Source: Bifidobacterium lemurum
Lineage (GTDB): Bacteria; Actinomycetota; Actinomycetes; Actinomycetales; Bifidobacteriaceae
DNA: 64,000 nt
Direction: 5' to 3'
NCBI RefSeq assembly: GCF_014898175.1
Contig: NZ_CP062948.1
Span: 1,364,001-1,428,000, forward strand
Both the position numbers and the translations under genes were made by a program. This document shows positions 8,333-16,980 of this stretch, one piece after another. The notes below the pieces were generated by a model. The model was not told the DNA's origin and ran no database searches. It saw only the letters and a list, made by a program, of their open reading frames with translations. Every line of letters begins with the position of its first letter. The first letter of the stretch is position 1.

Positions 8333-8542
8333 ATGAACGAGAATATCGTCACATCCGCGTTGGATCTCTTTGCCCAGTTTGCGATTATCGGCGGCGCTCT
8401 TTGGGCGGTGTGGGGCGTAATCAGTCTCGCCGGTGGTCTCAAGGACCAGAACGGTCCGCAGATCCAGTCGGGTGTCTGGCAGGTCGTCGGTGGAGGCCTT
8501 ATTATTGCTGCCGCCGCGTTGTTCCAAACCATCGCACTGTAG
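8333..8542 (+). CDS. Maff2/VirB2-like small membrane protein
   Basis: Encodes 69 residues with two hydrophobic helices (about 10-32 and 47-68). A short polar loop with GLKDQNG and a GVWQVVGGG motif joins them. This matches the Maff2 family found at the start of Gram-positive conjugation operons, where it takes the place of the VirB2 pilin or channel subunit. The start has AGAAAGGATTGTC upstream. It is followed 12 bases later by the VirB6-like gene. Confidence 0.8.
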   Translation: MNENIVTSALDLFAQFAIIGGALWAVWGVISLAGGLKDQNGPQIQSGVWQVVGGGLIIAAAALFQTIAL

Positions 8543-8554
8543 CATGGGGTTGGC

Positions 8555-9400
8555 ATGGTCGATTTTTTGGTGGGTTTGCTGAACTCGATCGGCAGTGGTG
8601 TATCTCAGTCGGTCGTTGACCAGCTTTTGCAGACGCCGGCCGAGTACAGCATTGAGATGTACAGGCTGAGCCTGTCCATCGCGTCCACCGCCGTCAAACC
8701 GATCGCGTCGATCGTCCTAGCGATTGTGTTCACGTTGGAGCTTGCGCGGGTGTCCACGAAAGTGGATGGTGACCGCGAGCTCGGCGTGAAGATGATTGCG
8801 GCCGCGATGTTGAAGATCGCGTTGGTGTTCACCGCCGCGCAGCACAGCGATTTGCTGCTTGCCGCGATCGATCAGATCGGGCAGAGCATCATGGACGGGT
8901 TCACCGCGGCCGCTCCGACCGGCGGGGATGAATCTTCGCTTGGACTGGGCGACCAGATGCGCGACGCCATCGACGCGGCGGGCACCATCGGCCAGATAGC
9001 ATGCCTGGTGTTGTTGATCATTCCCTATCTTGCGTCGAAGGCGGCGGTGATCGTGTTCACGGTCGTAGTCCTGCTGCGTTTCGTGCAGATTTACATGCTC
9101 ACTGCGTTCAACCCGCTGCCACTTGCGTTCGTGGCATGCGATGAGACCCGACAGTGGGGTGTCAACTATTTCAAGCAGTACGCGTCGTTGGTGTTCCAAT
9201 GTGCGACCTTGTATCTCGCGGTGATCCTGTATCGGGCGTTCGTGGGCAAGGTGATGTCGGTCGAATCATTCCAGGATGGCGACAGTCTGGCCGGTTGGAT
9301 TATGGATAACTTCGTCAATCTATTGCTGTCGTCGGTGCTTTTGATCGGCATAGTGATGGTCAGCAATGGCGTTGCCAAGAAGCTGTTCGGCGGCGAATAG
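8555..9400 (+). CDS. TrbL/VirB6-like conjugation channel protein
   Basis: A 281-residue polytopic membrane protein with about six hydrophobic segments (approximately 47-70, 93-112, 137-185, 190-210, 215-235, 250-275). In the centre is a conserved-looking loop, LTAFNPLPLAFVACDETRQW, typical of the PrgH/TrbL family of Firmicute and actinobacterial conjugation systems. VirB6-type proteins form the inner-membrane pore together with VirB3 and VirB4. Start: GGGGTTGGC before ATG; the following gene starts 14 bases after the stop behind AAAGAGGTG. Confidence 0.85.
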   Translation: MVDFLVGLLNSIGSGVSQSVVDQLLQTPAEYSIEMYRLSLSIASTAVKPIASIVLAIVFTLELARVSTKVDGDRELGVKMIAAAMLKIALVFTAAQHSDLLLAAIDQIGQSIMDGFTAAAPTGGDESSLGLGDQMRDAIDAAGTIGQIACLVLLIIPYLASKAAVIVFTVVVLLRFVQIYMLTAFNPLPLAFVACDETRQWGVNYFKQYASLVFQCATLYLAVILYRAFVGKVMSVESFQDGDSLAGWIMDNFVNLLLSSVLLIGIVMVSNGVAKKLFGGE

Positions 9401-9414
9401 AAAGAGGTGTTGAT

Positions 9415-9771
9415 ATGGCTTTGCAGATGCCTGTCTACCGTGAGATCAGCGCGATTGAATCGAAAGTGTTCATGGGTCATAGCTGGCGGCAATTGTGCGC
9501 CATCGTCCTGCTGACGGTGGTGTGTGGTGGCCTGTATTTCATGCTGTGGGTGGTCGTCGGTCTGCCGGACAACCTGTGCATGTACATCGTGTTCGTGCCG
9601 GGGGTTCCGATAGCGGCGTGGGGTTGGTGGCGTCCCAAGGGATTGCTGCCGGAAAAGTATCTGGGGTATGTCGTCAGGCATTACCTGGGAAACAACCTGT
9701 ATCTGTTGGGCGGCCGGGCCCAGGACTATCGCACATCAGCCCGTCCCTCGATTAAGGAGCGCACACGATGA
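9415..9771 (+). CDS. PrgI family protein, VirB3-like
   Basis: Encodes 118 residues. The N-terminus MALQMPVYREISAIESKV is characteristic of PrgI. Two adjacent membrane helices follow (about 26-45 and 51-66), then a tail with PEKYLGYVVRH. PrgI proteins anchor the VirB4 ATPase to the membrane, and many systems fuse the two. Here the stop overlaps the VirB4 start (ATGA at 9768), supporting coupled synthesis. Confidence 0.88.
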   Translation: MALQMPVYREISAIESKVFMGHSWRQLCAIVLLTVVCGGLYFMLWVVVGLPDNLCMYIVFVPGVPIAAWGWWRPKGLLPEKYLGYVVRHYLGNNLYLLGGRAQDYRTSARPSIKERTR

Positions 9772-12113
9772 TCAATCATGGAGGCAAGGGCCGCGCCAAA
9801 ACGTCCGCGCGCGTGCCGAATAGCGTCAAGGAGCTGATCGGATTCGACTCGATGCTACGCAACGGCATCGCCTATCTTGGCAATGACCGGTGGAGCGTAT
9901 CGATCGTGTTCGCAGACATCAACTACCAGCTCAGCCCCGAAGCGCATCAGATGGAGATCATCGACCGGTGGGCGAAACTCCTGAACATGTTCGACGCCGG
10001 ACAATGCGTGCAGATCAGCGCGATCACGCGCACGCGCGGCATCGACGCGATCCTGCGCGACATCCGCATGGATGCCCACGGCGACGGACTGGACCAATAC
10101 CGCGACGACTACAATCGCATCGTCACGCGCCGCTTGGAGATGGCCAGCCGCGACACGGACACGGTCAAACTGCTCACCCTCACGATCGAGGAGCACGACA
10201 GAGAGACCGCCGTCGGCACGCTCAACGCGTTATGCAACAGTGTGATCGCGCAGATGCGCGGCATCGACGAATGCCGCGCCACACGGCTCGACCGTGAGCA
10301 GCGGCTGCGCCTCATGGCGGAGATCCTTCGGCCGGGCGACCATTTCAGGTTTAGTGAATCCCGGCATGACGCCAAAAAACATGAGGACATAAAGGACGTG
10401 GTCTGCCCTTGGGCGATCGATGCCAGGCGTTCCGCTGATCTTGAGATCTCGTATTCGGACACCGGCTATTTCCATCGCACATTGTGGATCTCGGACTATC
10501 CGCCGGAGCTCTCCGACCAGCTCGTCAACGAGCTGGCATCCATCCGCGCCCGCATCAATGTGGCTATCCACTTGCGCCCCTATGACCGTGGCGAGAGCCT
10601 GACCCAGGTGCGCCGCAAAAACGCCGAGATCAAAATGCAGATCATCGAGCAGCGGCGCAAGAACCGCAAGCAAGGGCTCGACCCCGACGATCTGCCCGAT
10701 GACTTGGCCGACCAGCGCGACCAGATAGCGGAGATGCGCGAGGAGCTGTCGAAAACCAACCAGCGTTTGGTCAACGCGCTCATCGTGATCGGTGTGAGCG
10801 CCGACAGCCTCGAAGCGCTCGACCTGGCCTGCAAGAGCGTCAAGGCGAGGGTCAACAGCCAGTCGTGCAAGGCTGAATCGCTGCGATACATGCAGATGGA
10901 GGGCTTGGTGGCGGAGTTGCCGTTAGGCAATAATCCACTGCCTATGCGCCGCACGCTGACCACCAATTCGGCCGCGATCTTGATCCCCTTCACCACACAG
11001 GAAGTCTATGAGGCGGGAGGTGTGTTCTACGGGTCCAATGCCAGAAGTGGTAATCCGATCGTCGCGGACCGGCGCGCCCATCTGAACTCCAACGGCTTCA
11101 TCCTGGGCACATCGGGCGGCGGAAAAAGCTTCACCGTCAAGCAGGAGATTGGCTCGATCTATCTCAACCGTGATGATGAGGTCATTATCATCGACCCCGA
11201 AAAGGAGTATGTGCCTCTGGCCGACGCGTTCGGTGGTGAGGTCATCCCCATCAGCGCCGGCGCGGACCGGTGCATCAATCCGCTGGACATCGTGCTGGAC
11301 GACGCCGGTGACGTCGATCCGGTCAAGGACAAGACCAATTCGGTCGTCGCTCTGATCGGCAGCCTCATCGGTGGACAGTCCGGCCTGTCGGCGGTGGAGA
11401 AGAGCCTGGTGGACCGCTGCGTGATGGGATTGTACGTCGCCTACCGCGAGCGTGGCGGCGGCGACCAGCCCACATTGTCCGACCTGCGTGACGCGCTGGA
11501 AGCCACGGGTGAGGAGGCGGGACATCTGCTGGCCTTGGCGCTTGACGCGTACACCAGCGGCTCCCTGTCCGGCTTCAATGGCCAGACCGATATCGACCTG
11601 CGTTCCAGGTTCACGGTGTTCGACGTGTCCGGTCTATCGGGGGAGCTGCGCACCTTCGGTATGATGACGGTCATCGACCAGACCTGGAACCGCGTCGTCC
11701 GCAACCGTGCCCAGGGACGGCGCACCTGGTTGTTTGTTGACGAATTCCACCGCTTCTTCGGCAACGACTACTCGGCCGGCCGATTCAAGGACCTCTATAA
11801 AAGAGCGCGCAAGTATGGGCTCGGCATCACCGGCATTACCCAGAACATCGAGGAGCTGCTGATCGATGACGGGGCCAGACTCATGCTGTCCAACTCCGAC
11901 TTCCTTATGCTGCTGAGTCAGAACGACACCGACGCGGACGCCCTGTGCGACTTGCTGAAGCTGTCGGATGAGCAGCGTCAGTATTTCACGACGGTGCTGC
12001 CGGGGCAGGGGCTGATGAAGATCGGCAACGCGTACGTGCCGTTCGACGGGCGCATCAACGAGGACAGCTTGCTCTACGCGCTCTACGACACCAAGTTTGA
12101 AGACGGGGAGTGA
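9768..12113 (+). CDS. virB4: VirB4-family conjugation ATPase
   Basis: A 781-residue ATPase powering the type IV secretion channel. The Walker A motif GTSGGGKSFT lies at about residues 446-455, followed by VIIIDPEKEY (about 475). The Walker B motif WLFVDEFHRFF is at about 655-665, with GITGITQNIEELL about 30 residues later. The N-terminal half is the usual mixed alpha/beta domain that contacts VirB3. Length matches Gram-positive VirB4/TraE proteins. It overlaps its neighbours on both sides by four bases. Confidence 0.95.
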   Translation: MINHGGKGRAKTSARVPNSVKELIGFDSMLRNGIAYLGNDRWSVSIVFADINYQLSPEAHQMEIIDRWAKLLNMFDAGQCVQISAITRTRGIDAILRDIRMDAHGDGLDQYRDDYNRIVTRRLEMASRDTDTVKLLTLTIEEHDRETAVGTLNALCNSVIAQMRGIDECRATRLDREQRLRLMAEILRPGDHFRFSESRHDAKKHEDIKDVVCPWAIDARRSADLEISYSDTGYFHRTLWISDYPPELSDQLVNELASIRARINVAIHLRPYDRGESLTQVRRKNAEIKMQIIEQRRKNRKQGLDPDDLPDDLADQRDQIAEMREELSKTNQRLVNALIVIGVSADSLEALDLACKSVKARVNSQSCKAESLRYMQMEGLVAELPLGNNPLPMRRTLTTNSAAILIPFTTQEVYEAGGVFYGSNARSGNPIVADRRAHLNSNGFILGTSGGGKSFTVKQEIGSIYLNRDDEVIIIDPEKEYVPLADAFGGEVIPISAGADRCINPLDIVLDDAGDVDPVKDKTNSVVALIGSLIGGQSGLSAVEKSLVDRCVMGLYVAYRERGGGDQPTLSDLRDALEATGEEAGHLLALALDAYTSGSLSGFNGQTDIDLRSRFTVFDVSGLSGELRTFGMMTVIDQTWNRVVRNRAQGRRTWLFVDEFHRFFGNDYSAGRFKDLYKRARKYGLGITGITQNIEELLIDDGARLMLSNSDFLMLLSQNDTDADALCDLLKLSDEQRQYFTTVLPGQGLMKIGNAYVPFDGRINEDSLLYALYDTKFEDGE

Positions 12114-13822
12114 CGGTGAGGGGCAACGCGGGTGCGCCGGCATCGAAAGCCGTCCACGCCGTCCGTGCGGGCGCGCGTGCCGGCGCGCGGGTGAGCGCCA
12201 AGCTATCGCATGGCGCGACGGGCGTCACATCCTCCGTATGGGCCGGCGCGGCCGACCGGACCGACACGGCGGACATTATCGGCCACGATACCGCCTCCGT
12301 GACGGCCGGTGCGGGGTCGAAAACCGCCAATACGCTACGCCACGGCGTCGGAGCAGCGGCCGCGCACGCACGGCGACGATTGAACTCCGGCCGGCCGACG
12401 AAGATCATCGAGGCCAATGCCAGCGACCGTATCGCCGCACGTGCCGCCAAGGGCGGAGCAAGCGGCAAAATCGCCGCCCTGCGTTCGACGGGCAAAACCC
12501 TGGCAGGCGGCGTCGGCCGGGTCGGGCGTGCCGGATCCGCACGGCTCAAAGACCTGGACACCCGCCTCATGCAGGCGGATACCGACGACGCGTCACGCAT
12601 CGCCACCGCGACGCGATCCGCCGCATATCGCGCGTCGGGCAAAGCCACGTCAAGCGTCAAAAGCATGTGGCGGCACCGCAAAGCGCCCGTGCGAGCGGCG
12701 CGGGCGGGAGCTGACGTTGCGCGAGCAGGTGCCAGGGCCGCCGTCGCAGCGGCCAACTTCGTTAGAGGTGTCGCTGTTCGCACCGTGTCCGCGATCGCCT
12801 CAGCCGCCGCGTCGATCAGCATGCCGCTCATCCCCATAGCGGCGAGCGTGCTCGCCGTCGTGATGCTTGTCGTCAGCGTCGCCGGACTGTTCGCAGGCAC
12901 CGGCCAAGCGGGCGTCAAAAACGTGCCTTCGGAATATGTCTCGGATGTCCAGCGCGCCGGCAGCATCTGCGCCGCGATTACCCCAGCGGCCATCGCCGCG
13001 CAGATCGAGGCCGAATCCGGTTGGGATCCCCAGGCGCAAAGCCCCGCTGGAGCTCAGGGCATCGCCCAGTTCATGCCATCCACATGGGCGGCGCACGGTC
13101 TGGACGGCGATGGGGACGGCACGGCCGACGTATGGAATCCACACGACGCGATATGGAGCCAAGGCAACTACATGTGCTCCATCGTCACCCAGGTTGAGGG
13201 GCTGAAACGGACCGGCGCGGTGTCGGGCGACACGTTGTCCCTCGCTCTTGCCGCCTATAATGCGGGTCTGGGCGCGGTTGTCCAGCATGGCGGCATCCCT
13301 CCCTACACGGAGACCCGGAACTATGTGTCCAAAATCACCGGACTGATTAGCAAATACCAAGGCGACGCCACCTTCGATGATTCATCTGGGCAGACTGGCC
13401 AGCTCTCCCCGTCGCTGACGGTCAGCGCGGCCGGCTATGTCAGCACCGCCGGCATCGATCTGAGTCCTGGATCCACCTACGCTTGGGGACAATGCACCTG
13501 GTGGGCTGCGATTCGCCGTGCCCAGATAGGCAAGGCGGTCGACCCGTACATGGGCAACGGCGGCGACTGGGGCAGCAAAGCGATCGCTTTGGGATATTCG
13601 GTCGGCAGCTCCCCACGTCCAGGAGACGCGATCTGCTTCCACCGCGGCGTGCTCGGAGCCGACGCCACCTACGGGCACATCGGCATCGTCGAGGCCGTCT
13701 ACGATGACGGGTCGATCCTGATCAGCGAGGCCAACGCGCGCGGCGTCGGCGTGGTCTCCACCCGCACCATCACCGCCTCCCAGCTCGCCGCCGCCGGCAC
13801 GGGCATACAATTCATCCACTGA
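12110..13822 (+). CDS. VirB1-like transglycosylase-CHAP hydrolase
   Basis: A 570-residue protein. An Ala/Arg-rich cytoplasmic part of about 235 residues precedes one membrane helix (about 242-265). An SLT lytic transglycosylase domain has its catalytic glutamate in AQIEAESGWDPQ and the SPAGAQGIAQFMPSTW signature (about 300-335). A C-terminal CHAP amidase/endopeptidase has cysteine in WGQCTWWA and histidine in YGHIGIVEAV (about 460-570). Two-domain hydrolases of this type open the peptidoglycan for conjugation in Gram-positive cells. The GTG overlaps the virB4 stop; a second GTG at 12116 is also possible. Confidence 0.92.
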   Translation: MTVRGNAGAPASKAVHAVRAGARAGARVSAKLSHGATGVTSSVWAGAADRTDTADIIGHDTASVTAGAGSKTANTLRHGVGAAAAHARRRLNSGRPTKIIEANASDRIAARAAKGGASGKIAALRSTGKTLAGGVGRVGRAGSARLKDLDTRLMQADTDDASRIATATRSAAYRASGKATSSVKSMWRHRKAPVRAARAGADVARAGARAAVAAANFVRGVAVRTVSAIASAAASISMPLIPIAASVLAVVMLVVSVAGLFAGTGQAGVKNVPSEYVSDVQRAGSICAAITPAAIAAQIEAESGWDPQAQSPAGAQGIAQFMPSTWAAHGLDGDGDGTADVWNPHDAIWSQGNYMCSIVTQVEGLKRTGAVSGDTLSLALAAYNAGLGAVVQHGGIPPYTETRNYVSKITGLISKYQGDATFDDSSGQTGQLSPSLTVSAAGYVSTAGIDLSPGSTYAWGQCTWWAAIRRAQIGKAVDPYMGNGGDWGSKAIALGYSVGSSPRPGDAICFHRGVLGADATYGHIGIVEAVYDDGSILISEANARGVGVVSTRTITASQLAAAGTGIQFIH

Positions 13823-13833
13823 TTGGACGGCCA

Positions 13834-14367
13834 ATGCACAAGCAATCCAAAATCCGCATCATTCTACTTGTCTGCGCATCCATCCTCGCAATCCTGCTGC
13901 TGCTCGCATCGGCTGTCCTATCCGGCAAGTCATACAATGACGTGACCAGTTCTGCAGAAATCGAATCGTCCATAGTCCACCCCGATGCGGGCGGCGACAT
14001 TGATGGTGACGACGGGAGGGCCATGACCGCTGCCGAGGCGTGCATGCAGGTCGCTCCCGCAGCCCTCCAAGCATGGACCGACCAATCGGAGGATGGAGAC
14101 GCGCTGCTCGCCGAGACATTCGTCCACTCGGCAATCCTCGACCTTGGCGAACCTGAGACGATGCCGGATCTTCCCCGGTCCGATTGGAGGGCCGGTCTCT
14201 TGTCCGGCGGCGAAGACACTGCGGTATGCAGCGTGTACGCCGGCGGTGACCTGCCCTGGACCGTCGGACTGACGCGCACGGATGACGGATGGCTGGCCAA
14301 CGTCATCATGCAGCCGGGGGAGACGTCCGGCAACCCCTCTACGGGAGATTCACACGATGAGCAATAA
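13834..14367 (+). CDS. single-span extracytoplasmic protein
   Basis: Encodes 177 residues with an N-terminal membrane anchor (about 8-29, IRIILLVCASILAILLLLAS) and an acidic outer domain with two cysteines (ACMQV and AVCSV). The domain has a strand-rich end (WTVGLTRTDDGWLANVIMQ), a shape seen in small NTF2-like VirB8/TcpC substitutes, but the match is too weak to assign. It lies in the secretion operon between the wall hydrolase and the second coiled-coil protein, which its stop overlaps. Confidence 0.75.
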   Translation: MHKQSKIRIILLVCASILAILLLLASAVLSGKSYNDVTSSAEIESSIVHPDAGGDIDGDDGRAMTAAEACMQVAPAALQAWTDQSEDGDALLAETFVHSAILDLGEPETMPDLPRSDWRAGLLSGGEDTAVCSVYAGGDLPWTVGLTRTDDGWLANVIMQPGETSGNPSTGDSHDEQ

Positions 14368-15586
14368 GCCTTTTCTCAGTCCCCGTTTGACCTCATGGCA
14401 GCTATGGACCATGTCTAATGACCCCGACTGGCGTCCATGGATCGACGACATTATCAACCATCCGCACTCCTACGAAGCCCTCCGCATGTGGGGGCTGACG
14501 GCGGCGGCCGAAGGATTCGACACCGCCGGCGGCGCACCACGCCCGGAAGACGCACGTCCGCAAGGCGTCCGGGCGCTTATCGACAGAATCATCGGCACTC
14601 CCACGCCGGTGCCACCGCTCCCGCAAGACCCGACCGGCGAAAACACTGCCGTGCCGGCACGCACGGAGACGGTAGGAGACGTCTTCGATGAATTCGATGA
14701 ACCGGGCGACCTGACCGATTTCACGGCCACGGTCAAGACCGGCCTCTCATGGAGACCGATCATTGCCATTGGCCTCATCGCGCTCTTCGTCGCGGCGGCG
14801 GCGTTCAGTGGGTGCGTCGCGTGGCGACACTGGGATAGGAGTCGCACCGAAGCCGGTCTAACCCGTGCCCGCGCTACATGCGCGGAAGCCAACGAAGGGA
14901 CGCAAACCGCCGCCGAGGCCTATTACGATGCCCTCGCCGCCGCTAAGACCGTCGCCAACACCGACGAAACCACGCTTAAAGACGTGTCGACGATGACCGA
15001 GCTCAATGACGCCATATCGCAGGATATGCCGGAAATCTCCGCGTGCGACGCGGAGACCGAACAGGGTCTTGACGAGACCACTGCGAGCTTGGGCGAGGCG
15101 GCCAAGTGGTACGAGGATCATATGAAGAGTCTCCAAGCGGCGGCGGACGCGGTCGAAGAAAGCGTGCTGGACAAGACCATCGCCGACGCCGAGGCACTGC
15201 TGGCGGCCTCGGATGGCAAGGTCTCCGACAATGCCACGCGCGAGGCGTTGGCCAAAGCGATTGAGGAACGGGATGCGGACGCGATCGCTAGCGCGGTCAA
15301 GAGCGTGAATAGCAGCGTGAAGGCGAAGGAGGAGGCCGACCGTAAGGCCCGTGAAGAGGCCGAGGCTGCCGCTGCTCAGGCTCAAGCCGAGGCCGAAGCG
15401 CAAGTCCAGTCGCAGGTGCAGCAGTACTACCAGCAGCAGTCTTACACGCCCTCATACTCCGGCGGCTCTGGGACTGGCGGCAGCAGCGGCTCCAACGGAG
15501 GCACCTCCGGCACCGGCGGAGGAAACGATGGTTGGGAGGTGCCGGCCCCATCGGAGCCAGACCCCTTCCCCGATTACATCAACTGA
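14357..15586 (+). CDS. membrane-anchored coiled-coil protein, paralogue B
   Basis: Encodes 409 residues from the ATG that overlaps the previous stop. The cytoplasmic N-terminus begins SPRLTSWQLW-x-MSNDPDWRP and has HPHSYEALRMW, a helical repeat like that seen in several bifidobacterial proteins. A membrane helix follows at about 133-155. The outer part is near-identical in layout to the product of 1583-2560: DE-x-TASL, SVLDKTIADAEALL, KVSDNATREAL, RDADAIASAV, KAKEEADRKAREEAEAAAAQ, then QQYYQQQSYTPSYSGG. The two are duplicates with different cytoplasmic heads. Role in transfer is inferred from location. Confidence 0.82.
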   Translation: MSNKPFLSPRLTSWQLWTMSNDPDWRPWIDDIINHPHSYEALRMWGLTAAAEGFDTAGGAPRPEDARPQGVRALIDRIIGTPTPVPPLPQDPTGENTAVPARTETVGDVFDEFDEPGDLTDFTATVKTGLSWRPIIAIGLIALFVAAAAFSGCVAWRHWDRSRTEAGLTRARATCAEANEGTQTAAEAYYDALAAAKTVANTDETTLKDVSTMTELNDAISQDMPEISACDAETEQGLDETTASLGEAAKWYEDHMKSLQAAADAVEESVLDKTIADAEALLAASDGKVSDNATREALAKAIEERDADAIASAVKSVNSSVKAKEEADRKAREEAEAAAAQAQAEAEAQVQSQVQQYYQQQSYTPSYSGGSGTGGSSGSNGGTSGTGGGNDGWEVPAPSEPDPFPDYIN

Positions 15587-15674
15587 TGCGCGTTCCGCGC
15601 ATCTCACGACGCGACGGCCGCGAAAGTGACATAATGAGGAGAATCACATGCGGAACTGGCGGAAAGGAGCTGCG

Positions 15675-15896
15675 ATGGACGTTTCCATCATTCGAAAGCC
15701 GACCGACTGGCCGTTTGAAATCCCTGAAATCACGGCCGAGGCTATCGATGACCTGATCGCAGCCATGGAGCGCGGCGAGCGTTGGATTGGCCGTTATCTG
15801 GATGATTTGGATGGGGCCACGCGCGAGATGGACAACCTTGACCAGGAGACCTTGGTGCGCAACTATTACCTGCGTGAGGAGTGGGCGCGTGATTGA
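15675..15896 (+). CDS. small acidic partner of the kinase gene
   Basis: Encodes 73 residues from the ATG at 15675, which has GGAAAGGAGC about seven bases upstream; an ATG at 15648 would add nine residues. The sequence is acidic and helical, with PTDWPFEIPEI, DDLIAAMERGERWIGRYLDD and a C-terminal YYLREEWARD. It overlaps the kinase start by eight bases, so the two are made together. I recognise no named family; the arrangement suggests an antitoxin or adaptor for the kinase. Confidence 0.7.
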   Translation: MDVSIIRKPTDWPFEIPEITAEAIDDLIAAMERGERWIGRYLDDLDGATREMDNLDQETLVRNYYLREEWARD

Positions 15897-16947
15897 TACG
15901 ACGCTGCATGATTTCTCCGATGCCGACCTGAAGGTCAGCGTCTACGACGGTGCCGCCGAGAAGCGCACCATGCACTGGAATGGCCACCGGTATATGTTGA
16001 AGTTCGGCTACGTGCTTGATTCGGACAAGCGAGAGTCCGAGCGGACCAGCTACGTCAACGTGCCCGTCAACGAGTTCATCGGTTCCAACGTCTTCGCCGT
16101 GGCCGACATCCCCACCCAGGAGGTGTCGCTTGGCATGTATAAGGGACAGTCCGTCATCGCGTGCCGCGACTTCATGGAGGATATGGACCCGTCCTGGCGT
16201 CTGGTGCATTTCAAGCAGTTGGAAATCAGTATGCCGGGGGAGAGCGGCAGGTCGAAGGCACGCCCCGACTGGGATTTCGTCAGGCATGTGCTCGATGACA
16301 GTCCCGACCTCGCCGCAATCCGCGAGCGGGCGTGGGAGCGATTCAAGCGGATCGTCTGCGTGGACGCGCTGATCGGCAACTACGACCGGCACTCCAACAA
16401 CTGGGGTTTCATTGCCGACGGCCAAGCGAACATCATCGACACGGCACCCGTGTATGATTGCGGCTCGTCCCTGGCCCCACACCTGTCCCATGATGAGATG
16501 ATGGCACGTCTGGCCGATCCCCGGCTCATGCGCGACGCCAACCTCGAATCCCCGGCCATCGCGATGAACGTGCATGGCAAACGACGCAAATACTCATACT
16601 TCATGCTCTCCGACTATGCGCGGGAGTTTCGTAGTGCTTTGCCGGAACTGTGGCCGCGCTTGGGCAAGGAGTCGACCGATCGGGTGGTGGATGCCGTGCC
16701 TGGCATCGATGATCTCCACCGCGACTTCTACCGGGCGACCCTCGACGTCAGACGTGAGTGCATCATCAAGCCCGCGTTGGATCTCGCGTTGAAGGAGAAC
16801 CCCAGTCTGACGGTGTCCGACGAAATCCAACAGCCTCCCGCGAAGGGAGACCGGTCGGCCGTGCTCGACCTGCTGGCCAAGAAAACCGCTCAACAGCGTC
16901 AGCCTGATGCGGGAGAAGACGCCAGGAGACAGCGTCATACACGATAG
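15889..16947 (+). CDS. HipA/CtkA-like protein kinase
   Basis: Encodes 352 residues from a GTG inside the preceding gene. The catalytic loop is NYDRHSNNWGF with Asp166, and the metal-binding motif is VYDCGSSL with Asp190. A lysine candidate for ATP contact is in YMLKFGY. These are the hallmarks of the HipA C-terminal fold. The HipA N-terminal subdomain is missing, so the protein resembles the shorter CtkA- or HipT-type kinases. HipA toxins phosphorylate aminoacyl-tRNA synthetases and induce dormancy. The substrate here is unknown. It is the last gene of the plus-strand transfer operon. Confidence 0.8.
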   Translation: MIDTTLHDFSDADLKVSVYDGAAEKRTMHWNGHRYMLKFGYVLDSDKRESERTSYVNVPVNEFIGSNVFAVADIPTQEVSLGMYKGQSVIACRDFMEDMDPSWRLVHFKQLEISMPGESGRSKARPDWDFVRHVLDDSPDLAAIRERAWERFKRIVCVDALIGNYDRHSNNWGFIADGQANIIDTAPVYDCGSSLAPHLSHDEMMARLADPRLMRDANLESPAIAMNVHGKRRKYSYFMLSDYAREFRSALPELWPRLGKESTDRVVDAVPGIDDLHRDFYRATLDVRRECIIKPALDLALKENPSLTVSDEIQQPPAKGDRSAVLDLLAKKTAQQRQPDAGEDARRQRHTR

Positions 16948-16980
16948 AGCAGAGGCCCGGCATTGCCGGGCCTCTATCGT
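16941..16980. terminator. bidirectional terminator
   Basis: Arms ACGATAGAG/CTCTATCGT and AGGCCCGG/CCGGGCCT form a long stem between the convergent kinase and coupling-protein genes, whose stops both touch it. Confidence 0.85.
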
